A stretch of 64,000 nt of DNA, taken from Polaromonas sp. JS666. Its GTDB lineage: Bacteria; Pseudomonadota; Gammaproteobacteria; Burkholderiales; Burkholderiaceae_C. The stretch spans positions 92,059 to 156,058 of the forward strand of contig NZ_FNHX01000009.1 of NCBI RefSeq assembly GCF_900103405.1. The letters run 5' to 3'. Position 1 is the first letter of the stretch; every line of letters begins with the position of its first letter. Under the pieces are notes generated by a model that made no database searches, had not been told where the DNA came from, and saw only the letters and a list, made by a program, of their open reading frames with translations. Below, piece after piece: positions 17,758 through 26,147 of this stretch. The position numbers were made by a program, and so were the translations under genes.

Positions 17758-20466
17758 ATGGCCAGCTTCCCCGACTCCCGCCCCGACCCCGACGAGCTCC
17801 TGGACCGCCTGCGCGGCGAGGAGGAGAAAGCGCGCCGGGGCCGCCTGCGCATTTATTTCGGCGCCAGCGCCGGCGTGGGCAAGACCTACGCCATGCTCAG
17901 CGCCGCGCAGCGCGAGCGCAAGGCCGGCCGCGATGTGCTGGTCGGTGTGGTGGAAACCCATGGCCGCAGCGAAACCCTGGAGCTGCTGGCCGGGCTGGCG
18001 CAACTGCCTTTGCGCGAGGTGGTCTACCGCGGGCGCACGCTCAAGGAGTTCGACCTGGACGCGGCGCTGGCGCGCAAGCCGGCGGTGCTGCTGGTCGACG
18101 AGCTCGCGCACAGCAATGTGGAGGGCTCGCGCCACGCCAAGCGCTGGCAGGACGTGCATGAGCTGCTGGAGGCCGGCATCGACGTCTGGTCGGCCGTCAA
18201 TGTGCAGCACCTGGAGAGCCTGAACGGCACGGTGGGCGCCATCACCGGCATACGCGTGCATGAAACCGTGCCGGACACGGTGTTGGACGGCGCCGATGAA
18301 ATCATCCTGGTCGACGTCACGCCCGACGAGCTGATGGCGCGGCTCAAGGCCGGCAAGGTCTATATGCCCCAGCAGGCGGAGCGCGCGGCGCAGAATTTTT
18401 TCCGCAAGGGCAATTTGATCGCGCTGCGCGAGATCGCGCTCAGGCGCACGGCCGAGCATGTGGAAGACGACGTGCGCAGCTACCGCGTCGAAAAATCCAT
18501 CACCCCGGTCTGGAACACCGAAGGCGCCATCCTGGCCTGCATAGGCCCGCGCGAGGGCGCCGAACAAACGGTGCGCACGGCGGCGCGCCTGGCCGGCCAG
18601 CTCAATGTGCGCTGGCATGCGGCTTATGTGGAAACGCCGCGCCTGCAGCTGCTGGAGGTCGCCAGCCGCGACCGCATCCTGGCGGTGATCCAGCTGGCCG
18701 AAGAGCTGGGCGCGGCCACGGCGGTGCTGACGGGCGGCGATGCCGCCGCGGCGCTGGTGGCGCAGGCCCAGCAGCTCAATTGCGCCACGCTGGTGGTGGG
18801 GCGGCCGCAGCGGCTGGGCTGGCGCGCGCTGTGGCGCGGCCCCAGCATGACGCGCCGGCTGGCCATGCTGGCGCCCACCCTGGACATTGTGGAGGTGGGC
18901 CACGCCGACAGCGCGCGGCGGCTGGCGCGCGCGGTGCAGCGCTCGGCCGAGGAAGACGAAGCCGCGGCCTGGCGCGGCAAGCTGGCCGGTTATGCCTGGG
19001 CCGCGGCCGCCAGCGCGGCCATCACCGTTCTGGCCCACCCCCTGCTGAATTTTTTTGACCTGGCCAACATCGTGATGCTCTTCCTGCTGGGCACGGTGCT
19101 GGTGGCACTGAAGTTCGGGCGCGGGCCGGCGGCGCTGGCGGCTTTCCTCAATGTGGCGGCCTTTGACTATTTTTTTGTCGCGCCGCGCCTGTCCTTTGCC
19201 GTCAGCGACGTGCAGTACCTGGTGACCTTCGGCGTGATGCTGGTGGTGGGCCTGCTGACCGGCCAGCTCACGGCGGGCCTGCGTTTCCAGGCGCGCATCG
19301 CGGCTAGCCGCGAGCGCCGCGCGCAGTCGCTGTTCGAACTCGCGCGCGACTTGTCGGCGGCCTTGCTGAGCGAGCAGGTCGTGGAGCTCGGCGAAGCGGC
19401 CGCCCAGCGCAACTTCGGCGGGCAGGCGCTGGTGCTGGCGACCGACGGCCATGACCAGTTGCTGCCCCCCGCAAAGCCGCCCGCGGATTTTGACACCAGC
19501 GTGGCCGACTGGGTGTTTCGCAACGAGCAGCCGGCCGGGCTGGCCACCGCCACCTTGTCGGCCCAGGCCTGGCATTACCTGCCGCTCAAGGCGCCCATGC
19601 GGGTGCGCGGCGTGCTGGCCGTCAAGCCCGCGCAGGCGCGCTGGCTGCTGATTCCCGAGCAGGTGCAGCAGCTCGAAACGCTGGCGCGCCAGGTCGCGAT
19701 CGCGCTGGAGCGTGTGCATTACGTGGATGTGGCCCAGCAGGCGGTGGTGCAGATGGAGTCGGAAAAACTGCGCAACATGCTGCTCGCGGCGATCTCGCAC
19801 GACGTGCGTACGCCGCTCACCGCGCTGATAGGCCTGGCCGATTCGCTGCAGCGCACGGCGCCGCCGCTCAGTGAAGAACAGTCACAGGCGGCGAGGGCGA
19901 TTGCCGGCGAGGCGCGCCACCTGAGCGCGCTGGTCAACAACCTGCTGGACATGGCGCGGCTGCAAAGCGGCGCGGTCAACCTGCGCAGCGACTGGCAGTC
20001 GGTCGAAGAAATCGTCGGCTCGGCGATACGCCAGGCGCAGCACGCGCTGGCCGGCCGGGCCGTGGTGACGGCGTTGCCGGCCGACCTGCCGCTGGTGGAG
20101 TTTGACGCGGCGCTGATGGAGCGTGTGCTGGTCAACCTGCTGGAAAACGCCGCCAAGTACGGCCAGCCACCCATAGAGGTCCGTGCCGAGGTGACGGACA
20201 CGGCCTTGCTGCTGGCGGTGCGTGACCATGGGCCCGGCCTGCCGGCCGCGCTCAAGGGCCGCGAGCAGGAGCTGTTTGAAAAATTCACGCGCGGCGAGGC
20301 CGAGTCGGCCACGCCGGGTGTGGGCCTGGGCCTGGCGATTTGCCAGGCGGTGGTGCAGGCGCACCGCGGGCAGATCGTGGCCAGCAATGCCGCCGGCGGT
20401 GGTGCAGAATTCGGCATCACCCTGCCGCGGCGCCCGCCGCCCCAGGGCCTGCCCGAAACCGCCTGA
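17758..20466 (+). CDS. kdpD: Sensor histidine kinase KdpD
   Basis: A 902-residue sensor for low potassium or osmotic upshift. Domains in order: KdpD N-terminal domain with Walker A GASAGVGKTYAML (about 35-47) and Walker B VDELAHSN; a universal-stress-like domain (about 255-375); four membrane spans (about 410-505); a GAF-like region; then the kinase with H-box ISHDVRTPLTAL (phosphorylated H681), N-box LLENAAKYG and G-boxes DHGPGLP and GVGLGLAIC. All catalytic elements are present. It is 32 bases after kdpC and seven bases before kdpE, so pump and two-component system form one unit. Confidence 0.96.
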   Translation: MASFPDSRPDPDELLDRLRGEEEKARRGRLRIYFGASAGVGKTYAMLSAAQRERKAGRDVLVGVVETHGRSETLELLAGLAQLPLREVVYRGRTLKEFDLDAALARKPAVLLVDELAHSNVEGSRHAKRWQDVHELLEAGIDVWSAVNVQHLESLNGTVGAITGIRVHETVPDTVLDGADEIILVDVTPDELMARLKAGKVYMPQQAERAAQNFFRKGNLIALREIALRRTAEHVEDDVRSYRVEKSITPVWNTEGAILACIGPREGAEQTVRTAARLAGQLNVRWHAAYVETPRLQLLEVASRDRILAVIQLAEELGAATAVLTGGDAAAALVAQAQQLNCATLVVGRPQRLGWRALWRGPSMTRRLAMLAPTLDIVEVGHADSARRLARAVQRSAEEDEAAAWRGKLAGYAWAAAASAAITVLAHPLLNFFDLANIVMLFLLGTVLVALKFGRGPAALAAFLNVAAFDYFFVAPRLSFAVSDVQYLVTFGVMLVVGLLTGQLTAGLRFQARIAASRERRAQSLFELARDLSAALLSEQVVELGEAAAQRNFGGQALVLATDGHDQLLPPAKPPADFDTSVADWVFRNEQPAGLATATLSAQAWHYLPLKAPMRVRGVLAVKPAQARWLLIPEQVQQLETLARQVAIALERVHYVDVAQQAVVQMESEKLRNMLLAAISHDVRTPLTALIGLADSLQRTAPPLSEEQSQAARAIAGEARHLSALVNNLLDMARLQSGAVNLRSDWQSVEEIVGSAIRQAQHALAGRAVVTALPADLPLVEFDAALMERVLVNLLENAAKYGQPPIEVRAEVTDTALLLAVRDHGPGLPAALKGREQELFEKFTRGEAESATPGVGLGLAICQAVVQAHRGQIVASNAAGGGAEFGITLPRRPPPQGLPETA

Positions 20467-20473
20467 CTACACC

Positions 20474-21178
20474 ATGTCGCATCCCGCACCCGTCGCCGTC
20501 GTCATTGAAGACGAGCCGCAGATACGCCGTTTTGTGCGCGCGGCGCTGGAAGCCGAAGGCTGGCAGGTGTTTGAGGCCGACACCGCCCAGCGCGGGCTGA
20601 CCGAGGCTGGCACGCGCAAGCCCGACCTGCTGGTGCTGGACCTGGGCCTGCCCGACGGCGACGGCCTGGACGTGATTCGCGACGTGCGCGGCTGGTCGGC
20701 CGTGCCCATCGTGGTGCTCTCGGCGCGCACCGACGAGGCCGACAAGATCGCCGCGCTGGATGCCGGCGCCGACGACTACCTGACCAAGCCCTTTGGCGTG
20801 GGCGAGCTGCTGGCCCGGGTGCGCGCCAACCTGCGACGTCCGCGCGGGGCCGGCGCCGACGGCACGCCCGAGGAGCCGCTGTTCAGCTTCGGCGAGGTGG
20901 AGGTGGACCGCCAGGCGCGCCTGGTGCGGCGCGCCGGCGTGGAGGTGCATTTGACGCCCATCGAATACCGCCTGCTCACGGTGCTGGTCAGCCATGCCGG
21001 CCGGGTGCTGACGCACCGGCAGCTGCTGCGCGAGGTCTGGGGTCCCTCGCATGCGGGGCAAAACCACTATTTGCGCATCTATATGGGCCACTTGCGCCAG
21101 AAGCTCGAGGCCGACCCGGCCCAGCCCAAACACCTGCTGACGGAAACCGCGGTGGGTTACCGGCTCTGGGTGGGCTGA
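20474..21178 (+). CDS. kdpE: Response regulator KdpE
   Basis: A 234-residue OmpR-type regulator. The receiver domain has the acidic pair in VVIEDEPQ, the phosphoacceptor D56 in LVLDLGLPDGDG, and the conserved lysine in DYLTKPFGVGEL. The C-terminal winged helix ends with VGYRLWVG, typical of KdpE/OmpR proteins. It should bind the T-rich region near 12938 to activate kdp transcription. The ATG at 20474 follows the kdpD stop by seven bases; a longer in-frame reading upstream is just the kdpD coding region in another frame. A short hairpin (CCGGCC 21199-21204 with GGCCGG 21211-21216) follows the stop but has no T-run. Confidence 0.95.
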   Translation: MSHPAPVAVVIEDEPQIRRFVRAALEAEGWQVFEADTAQRGLTEAGTRKPDLLVLDLGLPDGDGLDVIRDVRGWSAVPIVVLSARTDEADKIAALDAGADDYLTKPFGVGELLARVRANLRRPRGAGADGTPEEPLFSFGEVEVDRQARLVRRAGVEVHLTPIEYRLLTVLVSHAGRVLTHRQLLREVWGPSHAGQNHYLRIYMGHLRQKLEADPAQPKHLLTETAVGYRLWVG

Positions 21179-21235
21179 GTGGGACAATAAGCGGCGATCC
21201 GGCCGTTCCAGGCCGGCCCCTAAAGTACACAGCCC

Positions 21236-22081
21236 ATGCAAGACCCCCTCAAACCCGGCGCAGGCCCCAAACCCGTGGGCGCCGCTGTTCGCATCCCCAA
21301 ACAAGCCGCCGCGCCGGGCGCGCCCGCCGCCACCGTGCGGCTGAACAAGCGCATGGCCGAACTGGGCCTGTGTTCGCGCCGCGAGGCCGACGACTGGATT
21401 GCGCGCGGCTGGGTGCGCGTGAACGGCGCGCCCGCCGTGATGGGCCAGCCCGTGGCCGTAGACGCGCGCATCGAGGTCGACCGCCAGGCCGAACAGCAGC
21501 AGCGCCTGCAGGTCACGATCCTGATCAACAAGCCGGTGGGTTATGTCAGCGGCCAGGCCGAGGACGGCCATGAACCGGCCGTGGCGCTGGTGCAGCCGCA
21601 AAACCGCTGGCGCGAATGCAACAGCCGCATGCGCTGGGGCCATGAACAGCTGCGCGGCCTGGCGCCGGCCGGGCGCCTGGACATCGACTCCATAGGCCTG
21701 CTGGTGCTCACGCAGGACGGCCGCGTGGCGCGCCAGCTGATAGGCGAAGACTCCGAGATTGAAAAAGAGTATTTGGTGCGCGTCAGCTACGGTCCCGAAA
21801 CCGTCAATGTGCAGGCCTTGTTCCCGCCCGAAAAGCTGGCCCTGCTGAACCACGGCCTGAGCCTGGATGGCCAGGCGCTGCGGCCCGCGCAGGTGTCGTG
21901 GCAAAACCCCGAACAGCTGCGTTTTGTGCTCAAGGAGGGCAAAAAGCGCCAGATCCGCCGCATGTGCGAGCAGGTGGGGCTGTTTGTGACAGGGCTCAAG
22001 CGCGTGCGCATAGGCCGGGTCAACCTGGGGCATTTGCCGGTGGGCCAGTGGCGCTACCTGGCGCCGCACGAGCACTTCTAG
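21236..22081 (+). CDS. rRNA pseudouridine synthase, RsuA/RluB/RluF family
   Basis: A 281-residue enzyme that isomerises uridine to pseudouridine in rRNA (RluF acts on 23S rRNA; the exact site here is not readable). An S4 RNA-binding domain ([20 protein letters not shown], residues 35-54) is followed by the catalytic domain with [11 protein letters not shown] and the active-site aspartate D149 in [17 protein letters not shown]. The later [11 protein letters not shown] motif is also diagnostic. The RluF-like features (a long spacer of about 40 residues before GRLD) support RluF over RsuA. It follows kdpE but is probably a separate transcription unit. Confidence 0.88.
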   Translation: MQDPLKPGAGPKPVGAAVRIPKQAAAPGAPAATVRLNKRMAELGLCSRREADDWIARGWVRVNGAPAVMGQPVAVDARIEVDRQAEQQQRLQVTILINKPVGYVSGQAEDGHEPAVALVQPQNRWRECNSRMRWGHEQLRGLAPAGRLDIDSIGLLVLTQDGRVARQLIGEDSEIEKEYLVRVSYGPETVNVQALFPPEKLALLNHGLSLDGQALRPAQVSWQNPEQLRFVLKEGKKRQIRRMCEQVGLFVTGLKRVRIGRVNLGHLPVGQWRYLAPHEHF

Positions 22082-22084
22082 CAC

Positions 22085-22200
22085 CAGAGCCGCCCAAAAA
22101 ACCCTCCTGGCGTTGTTGCAGTCGCCTTGCCGTGCTGGTGCACTGTCTGCGGCGACGCGCCTAGCCAGGACCGCTTCGCTGGGCTTTGTGGGCGGCTCTG
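22085..22200. repeat. 116-base nested hairpin element (possible REP/MITE-like)
   Basis: The ends CAGAGCCGCCCA (22085-22096) and TGGGCGGCTCTG (22189-22200) are perfect inverted complements, and pairing extends to 20 bases with two mismatches. A second stem is TCCTGGC (22105-22111) with GCCAGGA (22164-22170), a third GTCGCC (22121-22126) with GGCGAC (22151-22156), around the GTGCAC palindrome at 22138-22143. The whole unit can fold as one long cruciform. It lies between two genes and has no ORF. I think I recognise similar strings in Comamonadaceae intergenic DNA, which would make it a dispersed repeat; copy number cannot be checked here. Confidence 0.65.
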
Positions 22201-22279
22201 CTCTGCGTACTGCTATGTCCTACCTGGAGGCAGGCCAACGGATGGCAGCGCCCGCTCTGCAGCGGCCTAAAGTGGGTTC

Positions 22280-22753
22280 ATGGCACTGATTACCTATCTG
22301 GTCGAAGACAACGAGATCGTCCTGGAAAACCTGATGGAGGCGCTCCAGGAGATTGCCTGCGTCCAGGTCACGGGCCATGGGGCCACCCAGGCCGAGGCCA
22401 GCCAGTGGCTGAGTTCGCACGACGGCGAGTGGCACCTGGCCATCGTCGATCTCTTCCTGAAAGAGGGCAACGGCCTGGGTGTGCTGGCGGGCTGCCGCAA
22501 GCGCGAGCCCTACCAGAAGGTCGTGGTGCTCACCAACTACGCCACGGAAGAAATCCGCCGCCGCGCCGCGGACCTGGGCGCCGACGCGGTGTTCGACAAA
22601 TCCAGCGAGCTGGACGATTTGTTCGCCTACTGCGCGGAACAGACCTCCCATGAAGCGGAGCCGGAAAACCGGCAGGCCCAGCTCCTGGCCGTGTCGCGCC
22701 TGCGCGCAGCGGCGGCCGCCCCGGGGCCGCACAGGACGCCCTCGCGGGGTTGA
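22280..22753 (+). CDS. Orphan single-domain response regulator (CheY-like)
   Basis: A 157-residue protein consisting of one receiver domain plus a short proline/alanine-rich tail. The conserved residues are all present: acidic pair E9-D10 (LVEDNE), phosphoacceptor D57 (AIVDLFL), T85 (VVLTNY) and K107 (VFDKSSE). There is no output domain and no kinase gene beside it. It may act as a phosphate sink or through protein-protein contact. The tail from about residue 120 is low-complexity. Confidence 0.85.
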   Translation: MALITYLVEDNEIVLENLMEALQEIACVQVTGHGATQAEASQWLSSHDGEWHLAIVDLFLKEGNGLGVLAGCRKREPYQKVVVLTNYATEEIRRRAADLGADAVFDKSSELDDLFAYCAEQTSHEAEPENRQAQLLAVSRLRAAAAAPGPHRTPSRG

Positions 22754-22848
22754 GCGGCAGGCCTGGCGGGCGGTGCGCCGCCCTGCAGCAGTTGCGGAAC
22801 CGGCAGCAAAGACAGTAAGCTGCGCCCACAACCATGGAGGGATCACCG

Positions 22849-24087
22849 ATGCGCGCTCACCGTCCTGCAGAGAGGCGTTTCACTCATCTGCTGGCCCGCG
22901 TGGCGGCGGCCTGCAGCCTGGCGCTGGCGGCCGGCGCCGTGCAGGCCCAGGCCGAAGCGCCGCCTGCGATCACGCCGGCCGTGGCCGCGCAGATCGACGC
23001 GCTGGTCGCCGAATACGTGCCCGGCGCCTTGCCGGGCCTGCAGCTCGCGGTCGGCAAGGGTGGTGCCGTGCTGTATACGCGCGGTTATGGTGCGGCCGAT
23101 GTGCGCGCCGTTGTGCCCATGACGCCCAGCACGCCGGTGAAGATAGGCTCGGTCACCAAGCAGCTCACGGCCGCCGCGCTGCTCAAGCTGCAGGAGCAGG
23201 GCAAGCTCTCGCTGGCGGACCCGCTGTCGCGCTGGATTCCCGAGCTGCGCTACCAGCCCGACCCGACGATTGCCCAGGTCATGGGCATGGTGGCGGGCAT
23301 TCCCGGCGCCGAGAAAGACCCCGACGACCTGCTGCTGGACGGCATGCCGGCCGTGCTGCAGGAGCCGCCCATCAGCCGGGCGAGGCTGTTCGCCAACATG
23401 CAGGCGGCGGGCCTGTTTGCCGCGCCGGGCACGGCCTACGACTACTCGAATGCCGGCTACATCGTGCTGGGCCGGGTGATAGAGCGCGCCGGCGGGCAGC
23501 CGCTGGAGGCGGCGTACGCGCAGCTGCTGTTCAAGCCCGCGGGCATGGCGGCCTCCTACCTGCTGGGCCCGCAGCCGCGGCCCGGGATCGCGGTGGGCCA
23601 CTACCGCGTCAAGCCCGGCGATGCCTGGCGCGTGTGCCCCGACCTCAATTCGGGTTTTGACGCGACCGGCGGCGTGGTCTCCACCGCCTCGGACATGGTG
23701 CGCTGGAACGGCGCGCTCAAAAGCGGCGCCGTGATCTCGGCGACCAGCCTGGCGCGCATGCGCACACCGGCCGCACTGGGCGGCGGCAAGTTCGCGCCCA
23801 TAGGCATGGGGCTGGCGGCGCTGGGCGGGCCGGGCAGCTACGGCGCGGCGGGGCAGACGGTCAGCTTCGCCGCAGCCAACGCGAGCTACGGCAGCGGCTA
23901 CGACGTGGTCTTGCTGGCCAACGGCAGCAACACGGTGGGCGACGCGGCCTACCCGCGTTTTGTGCTGGCCGCGCGCATCCACAACGTGCTTAACCCGGGC
24001 GCGCCTGAACCCGTGCCAGCGCTGCCGCCCAGCGGCGGCATCGTCGAGCCGGCCGCGCCGGCGGAGCTGTTCAGCCTCTGCAAATAA
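22849..24087 (+). CDS. Secreted serine hydrolase, beta-lactamase class C/penicillin-binding-like
   Basis: A 412-residue exported hydrolase. Sec signal: LLARVAAACSLALAAGAVQA (residues 14-33), cut after AQA. The beta-lactamase-fold motifs are S101-V-T-K104 (nucleophile and general base) and Y199-S-N201. The usual HTSG stretch after the first helix is degenerate (QVMGMVAGIPG near 143-153), which is a departure from most family members. A later region (GGVVSTASDMVRW) is normal. ATG 22849 is chosen because GGAGG lies eight bases upstream; an ATG five codons earlier overlaps that site. Family members include esterases, D-amino acid peptidases and lactamases; the substrate is unknown. Confidence 0.85.
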   Translation: MRAHRPAERRFTHLLARVAAACSLALAAGAVQAQAEAPPAITPAVAAQIDALVAEYVPGALPGLQLAVGKGGAVLYTRGYGAADVRAVVPMTPSTPVKIGSVTKQLTAAALLKLQEQGKLSLADPLSRWIPELRYQPDPTIAQVMGMVAGIPGAEKDPDDLLLDGMPAVLQEPPISRARLFANMQAAGLFAAPGTAYDYSNAGYIVLGRVIERAGGQPLEAAYAQLLFKPAGMAASYLLGPQPRPGIAVGHYRVKPGDAWRVCPDLNSGFDATGGVVSTASDMVRWNGALKSGAVISATSLARMRTPAALGGGKFAPIGMGLAALGGPGSYGAAGQTVSFAAANASYGSGYDVVLLANGSNTVGDAAYPRFVLAARIHNVLNPGAPEPVPALPPSGGIVEPAAPAELFSLCK

Positions 24088-24139
24088 GCGCGCCGCAACA
24101 TTCGCTGGCGCGCGCGGGGCCCTGCCCCCACAATCGGGC

Positions 24140-25474
24140 ATGCAGACACCCGAGCAGCCTGGCAGCGCGCCACCTTTGCCACTTTTTAATCCCGGCGGGC
24201 TGCTGCCCACCTGGCTGCATGTCTCCGATATCCAGGGGCTGGCGCAGCTTGCCACCCAGGCCACCCTGGGCGTCACGGGCCTGGCCGAAAGCGTGCAGGG
24301 CAATGTCTACAAAGCCGTCGCCAAACCTTTCGGCCCGCTGGGCGCGAAGTTCATCGACCGCATGCCGGGCGGCAGCGGCGTGCGTGCGCGAGGCATCACC
24401 GGCCTGGTCTACGGCGGCATCAAGGGCGTGACGCGGCTGGCCGGTGGCGCGGCCAACGCGCTGCTGTCTCGCGCGGCAACGCCGGCGGACCAGCGGCCCT
24501 CAATGCCGCAGCGCGAGGCCATGCTGTCGGCGCTTAACGGTGTGCTCGGCGACCGCCTGCTGGAGACGGCCAACCCGCTCGCGATCTCGATGCGGCTGCG
24601 CTCCGGTGGCCAGCCGCTGCTGCTGGAGCCGCAGGCGCTGGCCGAGCGGCTGCCGGTCGCCAGCGGCAAGCTGCTGGTGATGCTGCACGGCCTGTGCATG
24701 AACGACCTGCAGTGGAACAGCGATGCGACCGCCGGCGGCCACGGCGAACAGCTGGCGCGCGAACTGGGCTACACCCCGCTTTATTTGCACTACAACACCG
24801 GCCTGCACACCTCGGACAACGGCGAGCAGCTGGCCGGCCTGCTGCAGCAACTGGCCAAAGCCTGGCCGCGGCCGGTGCAAGAGATCACGCTGCTGGCGCA
24901 CAGCATGGGCGGCCTGGTCGCGCGCAGCGCCTGCCACCAGGCGGCCGCGGCCGGCTATAGCTGGCTGGCGCAGCTCAAGGCCCTGGTGTTCCTGGGAACG
25001 CCCCACCACGGCGCGCCGCTGGAGCGCCTGGGCAGCTGGGTGGACGGTGTGCTGGGCGGCAACATCGTGACCAAACCCTTCGCGAAGATCGGCCAGCTGC
25101 GCAGCGCCGGCATCACCGACCTGCGCCACGGCAACCTGCTGCGTGCCGACTGGCACGACGCGGGGCGCTTTGAGCGCGGGCCGGACACGCGCCAGCCCGT
25201 GCCCTTGCCGGCCGGCGTGGCCTGCTACACCGTGGCGGCCACCACGCTGGCGCCCGGCAAGGGGCCCATGGTGGCGGTGCGGGAGGCGCTGGCGCGCAAG
25301 ATGGTCGGCGACGGCCTGGTGTCGCTGGACAGCGCCCTGGGCCTGCATGCGGAAGCGGGCCGCTGCCTGGCCTTTCCGCCCGAGAACCAGTGGATCGCGC
25401 AGGGCATAAACCACATGGAGCTGCTGAGGCGGGCGGAGGTAACGCGGCAGCTGGGGCGCTGGCTGGGTGCTTAG
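24140..25474 (+). CDS. Lipase/triacylglycerol-hydrolase-like alpha/beta hydrolase
   Basis: A 444-residue protein. The catalytic domain begins near residue 175 with KLLVMLHGLCMND (oxyanion-hole HG) and has the nucleophile elbow LLAHSMGGLV with S255; FLGTPHHGAPLERLG follows, as in many bacterial lipases and PGAP1-like hydrolases. The first 130 residues form an unusual N-terminal region (QLATQATLGVTGLAESVQGN) without a signal peptide, so it may be cytoplasmic or membrane-associated. ATG 24140 is chosen since the upstream in-frame reading lies within the preceding gene. It is 52 bases after the serine hydrolase gene. Confidence 0.82.
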   Translation: MQTPEQPGSAPPLPLFNPGGLLPTWLHVSDIQGLAQLATQATLGVTGLAESVQGNVYKAVAKPFGPLGAKFIDRMPGGSGVRARGITGLVYGGIKGVTRLAGGAANALLSRAATPADQRPSMPQREAMLSALNGVLGDRLLETANPLAISMRLRSGGQPLLLEPQALAERLPVASGKLLVMLHGLCMNDLQWNSDATAGGHGEQLARELGYTPLYLHYNTGLHTSDNGEQLAGLLQQLAKAWPRPVQEITLLAHSMGGLVARSACHQAAAAGYSWLAQLKALVFLGTPHHGAPLERLGSWVDGVLGGNIVTKPFAKIGQLRSAGITDLRHGNLLRADWHDAGRFERGPDTRQPVPLPAGVACYTVAATTLAPGKGPMVAVREALARKMVGDGLVSLDSALGLHAEAGRCLAFPPENQWIAQGINHMELLRRAEVTRQLGRWLGA

Positions 25475-25507
25475 CCCGCCGGCCGGCTTGTAAGGGCGAA
25501 ACCCGGG

Positions 25508-25852
25508 CTACCAGGAAATGGTCAGCTCTAGCGGCTCCGTGGACCGCATGGGTGTGCCCGCCACGACGGCCAGCGCATTCATGCGCTGGCGCACTCCTGT
25601 TTTGCCGTTTGAGGCGCTGGCAACGGCCTGTACGTCCACCGTGGCAGGGCAGCTGATGCGCACGGTTTCCTTGGGGCCGTCGGCCCGGCCGCGGTGGGTG
25701 CAGCGGTGGTCCGCCGTCGCGGCCTCGCTGAAGGTGTTCAGCACGATGGTGACGCCAAACGACGCGGAAGCGCTTTGCGCGTGGAGCGCGGGGCAGACGA
25801 GCAGTGCCTGGGTGGCAAGCAGTGTGCCTAAAGCCGTCTTGAAAGTTCGCAT
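25508..25852 (-). CDS. Small secreted protein linked to the Csu-type pilus locus
   Basis: A 114-residue exported protein: Sec signal ALGTLLATQALLVCPALHAQ, then a beta-rich mature part of about 88 residues (ASFGVTIVLNTFSEAATADH, ending EPLELTISW). Its start and end resemble the 31250-31810 subunit (VQITLTDP ... SIEMLVSF), so it may be a diverged member of that group. AGGAG lies upstream of the ATG. Two cysteines (HRC and ISC) could form the single disulfide used by SCPU pilins. It is separated from the next pilus gene by a 295-base AT-rich gap, so it probably has its own promoter. The function is inferred from position and sequence style only. Confidence 0.65.
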   Translation of the reverse strand: MRTFKTALGTLLATQALLVCPALHAQSASASFGVTIVLNTFSEAATADHRCTHRGRADGPKETVRISCPATVDVQAVASASNGKTGVRQRMNALAVVAGTPMRSTEPLELTISW

Positions 25853-26147
25853 GGCCGGTACTCCTGAAACTGTCAGTAGTAACGGCTATTCTAGTTAAAT
25901 TGATAAATTTAGTAAAAATTGATTCTGTAATTAATGCGTGAAGTTTTTGGCAATTTTCACCAAAACAATCGAAGAGAGAGATTTTTTGCCGAAAAATCGC
26001 AAGAAATTGATGGTTGCATCATATTTTTCAGTTTCAGGGGAAGTCTTTGGGCTGCGGCAGTATTGATGCAGCGTGTTGCAGTCAACCGCGGAGGCGGCAC
26101 TCTACCTTGTTCATCGCGCCCGTTGTGATGGTGGGAGCCGAGCCGGC
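25853..26147. other. AT-rich intergenic region
   Basis: About 295 bases with no credible gene. Roughly 25890-26060 is markedly AT-rich against a GC-rich background, with two copies of AAATTGAT 19 bases apart (25897-25904 and 25916-25923). It holds the likely promoter of the leftward gene ending at 25508. The low GC suggests a silenced or nucleoid-protein-bound promoter or acquired DNA; that is inference. Confidence 0.5.

Noticed and set aside
17698..19800. 700-codon open frame on the minus strand over kdpD
   Set aside because: Shadow of kdpD; the sense strand has all kinase motifs.
21199..21216. Terminator after kdpE
   Set aside because: Only a six-base stem with no T-run; too weak to list as a terminator.
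20417..22084. 555-codon open frame on the minus strand over kdpE and the pseudouridine synthase
   Set aside because: Shadow spanning two well-supported genes on the other strand.
25934..26128. 64-codon open frame in the AT-rich spacer
   Set aside because: No ribosome site or recognisable composition; it lies in a promoter region and ends in low-complexity sequence.
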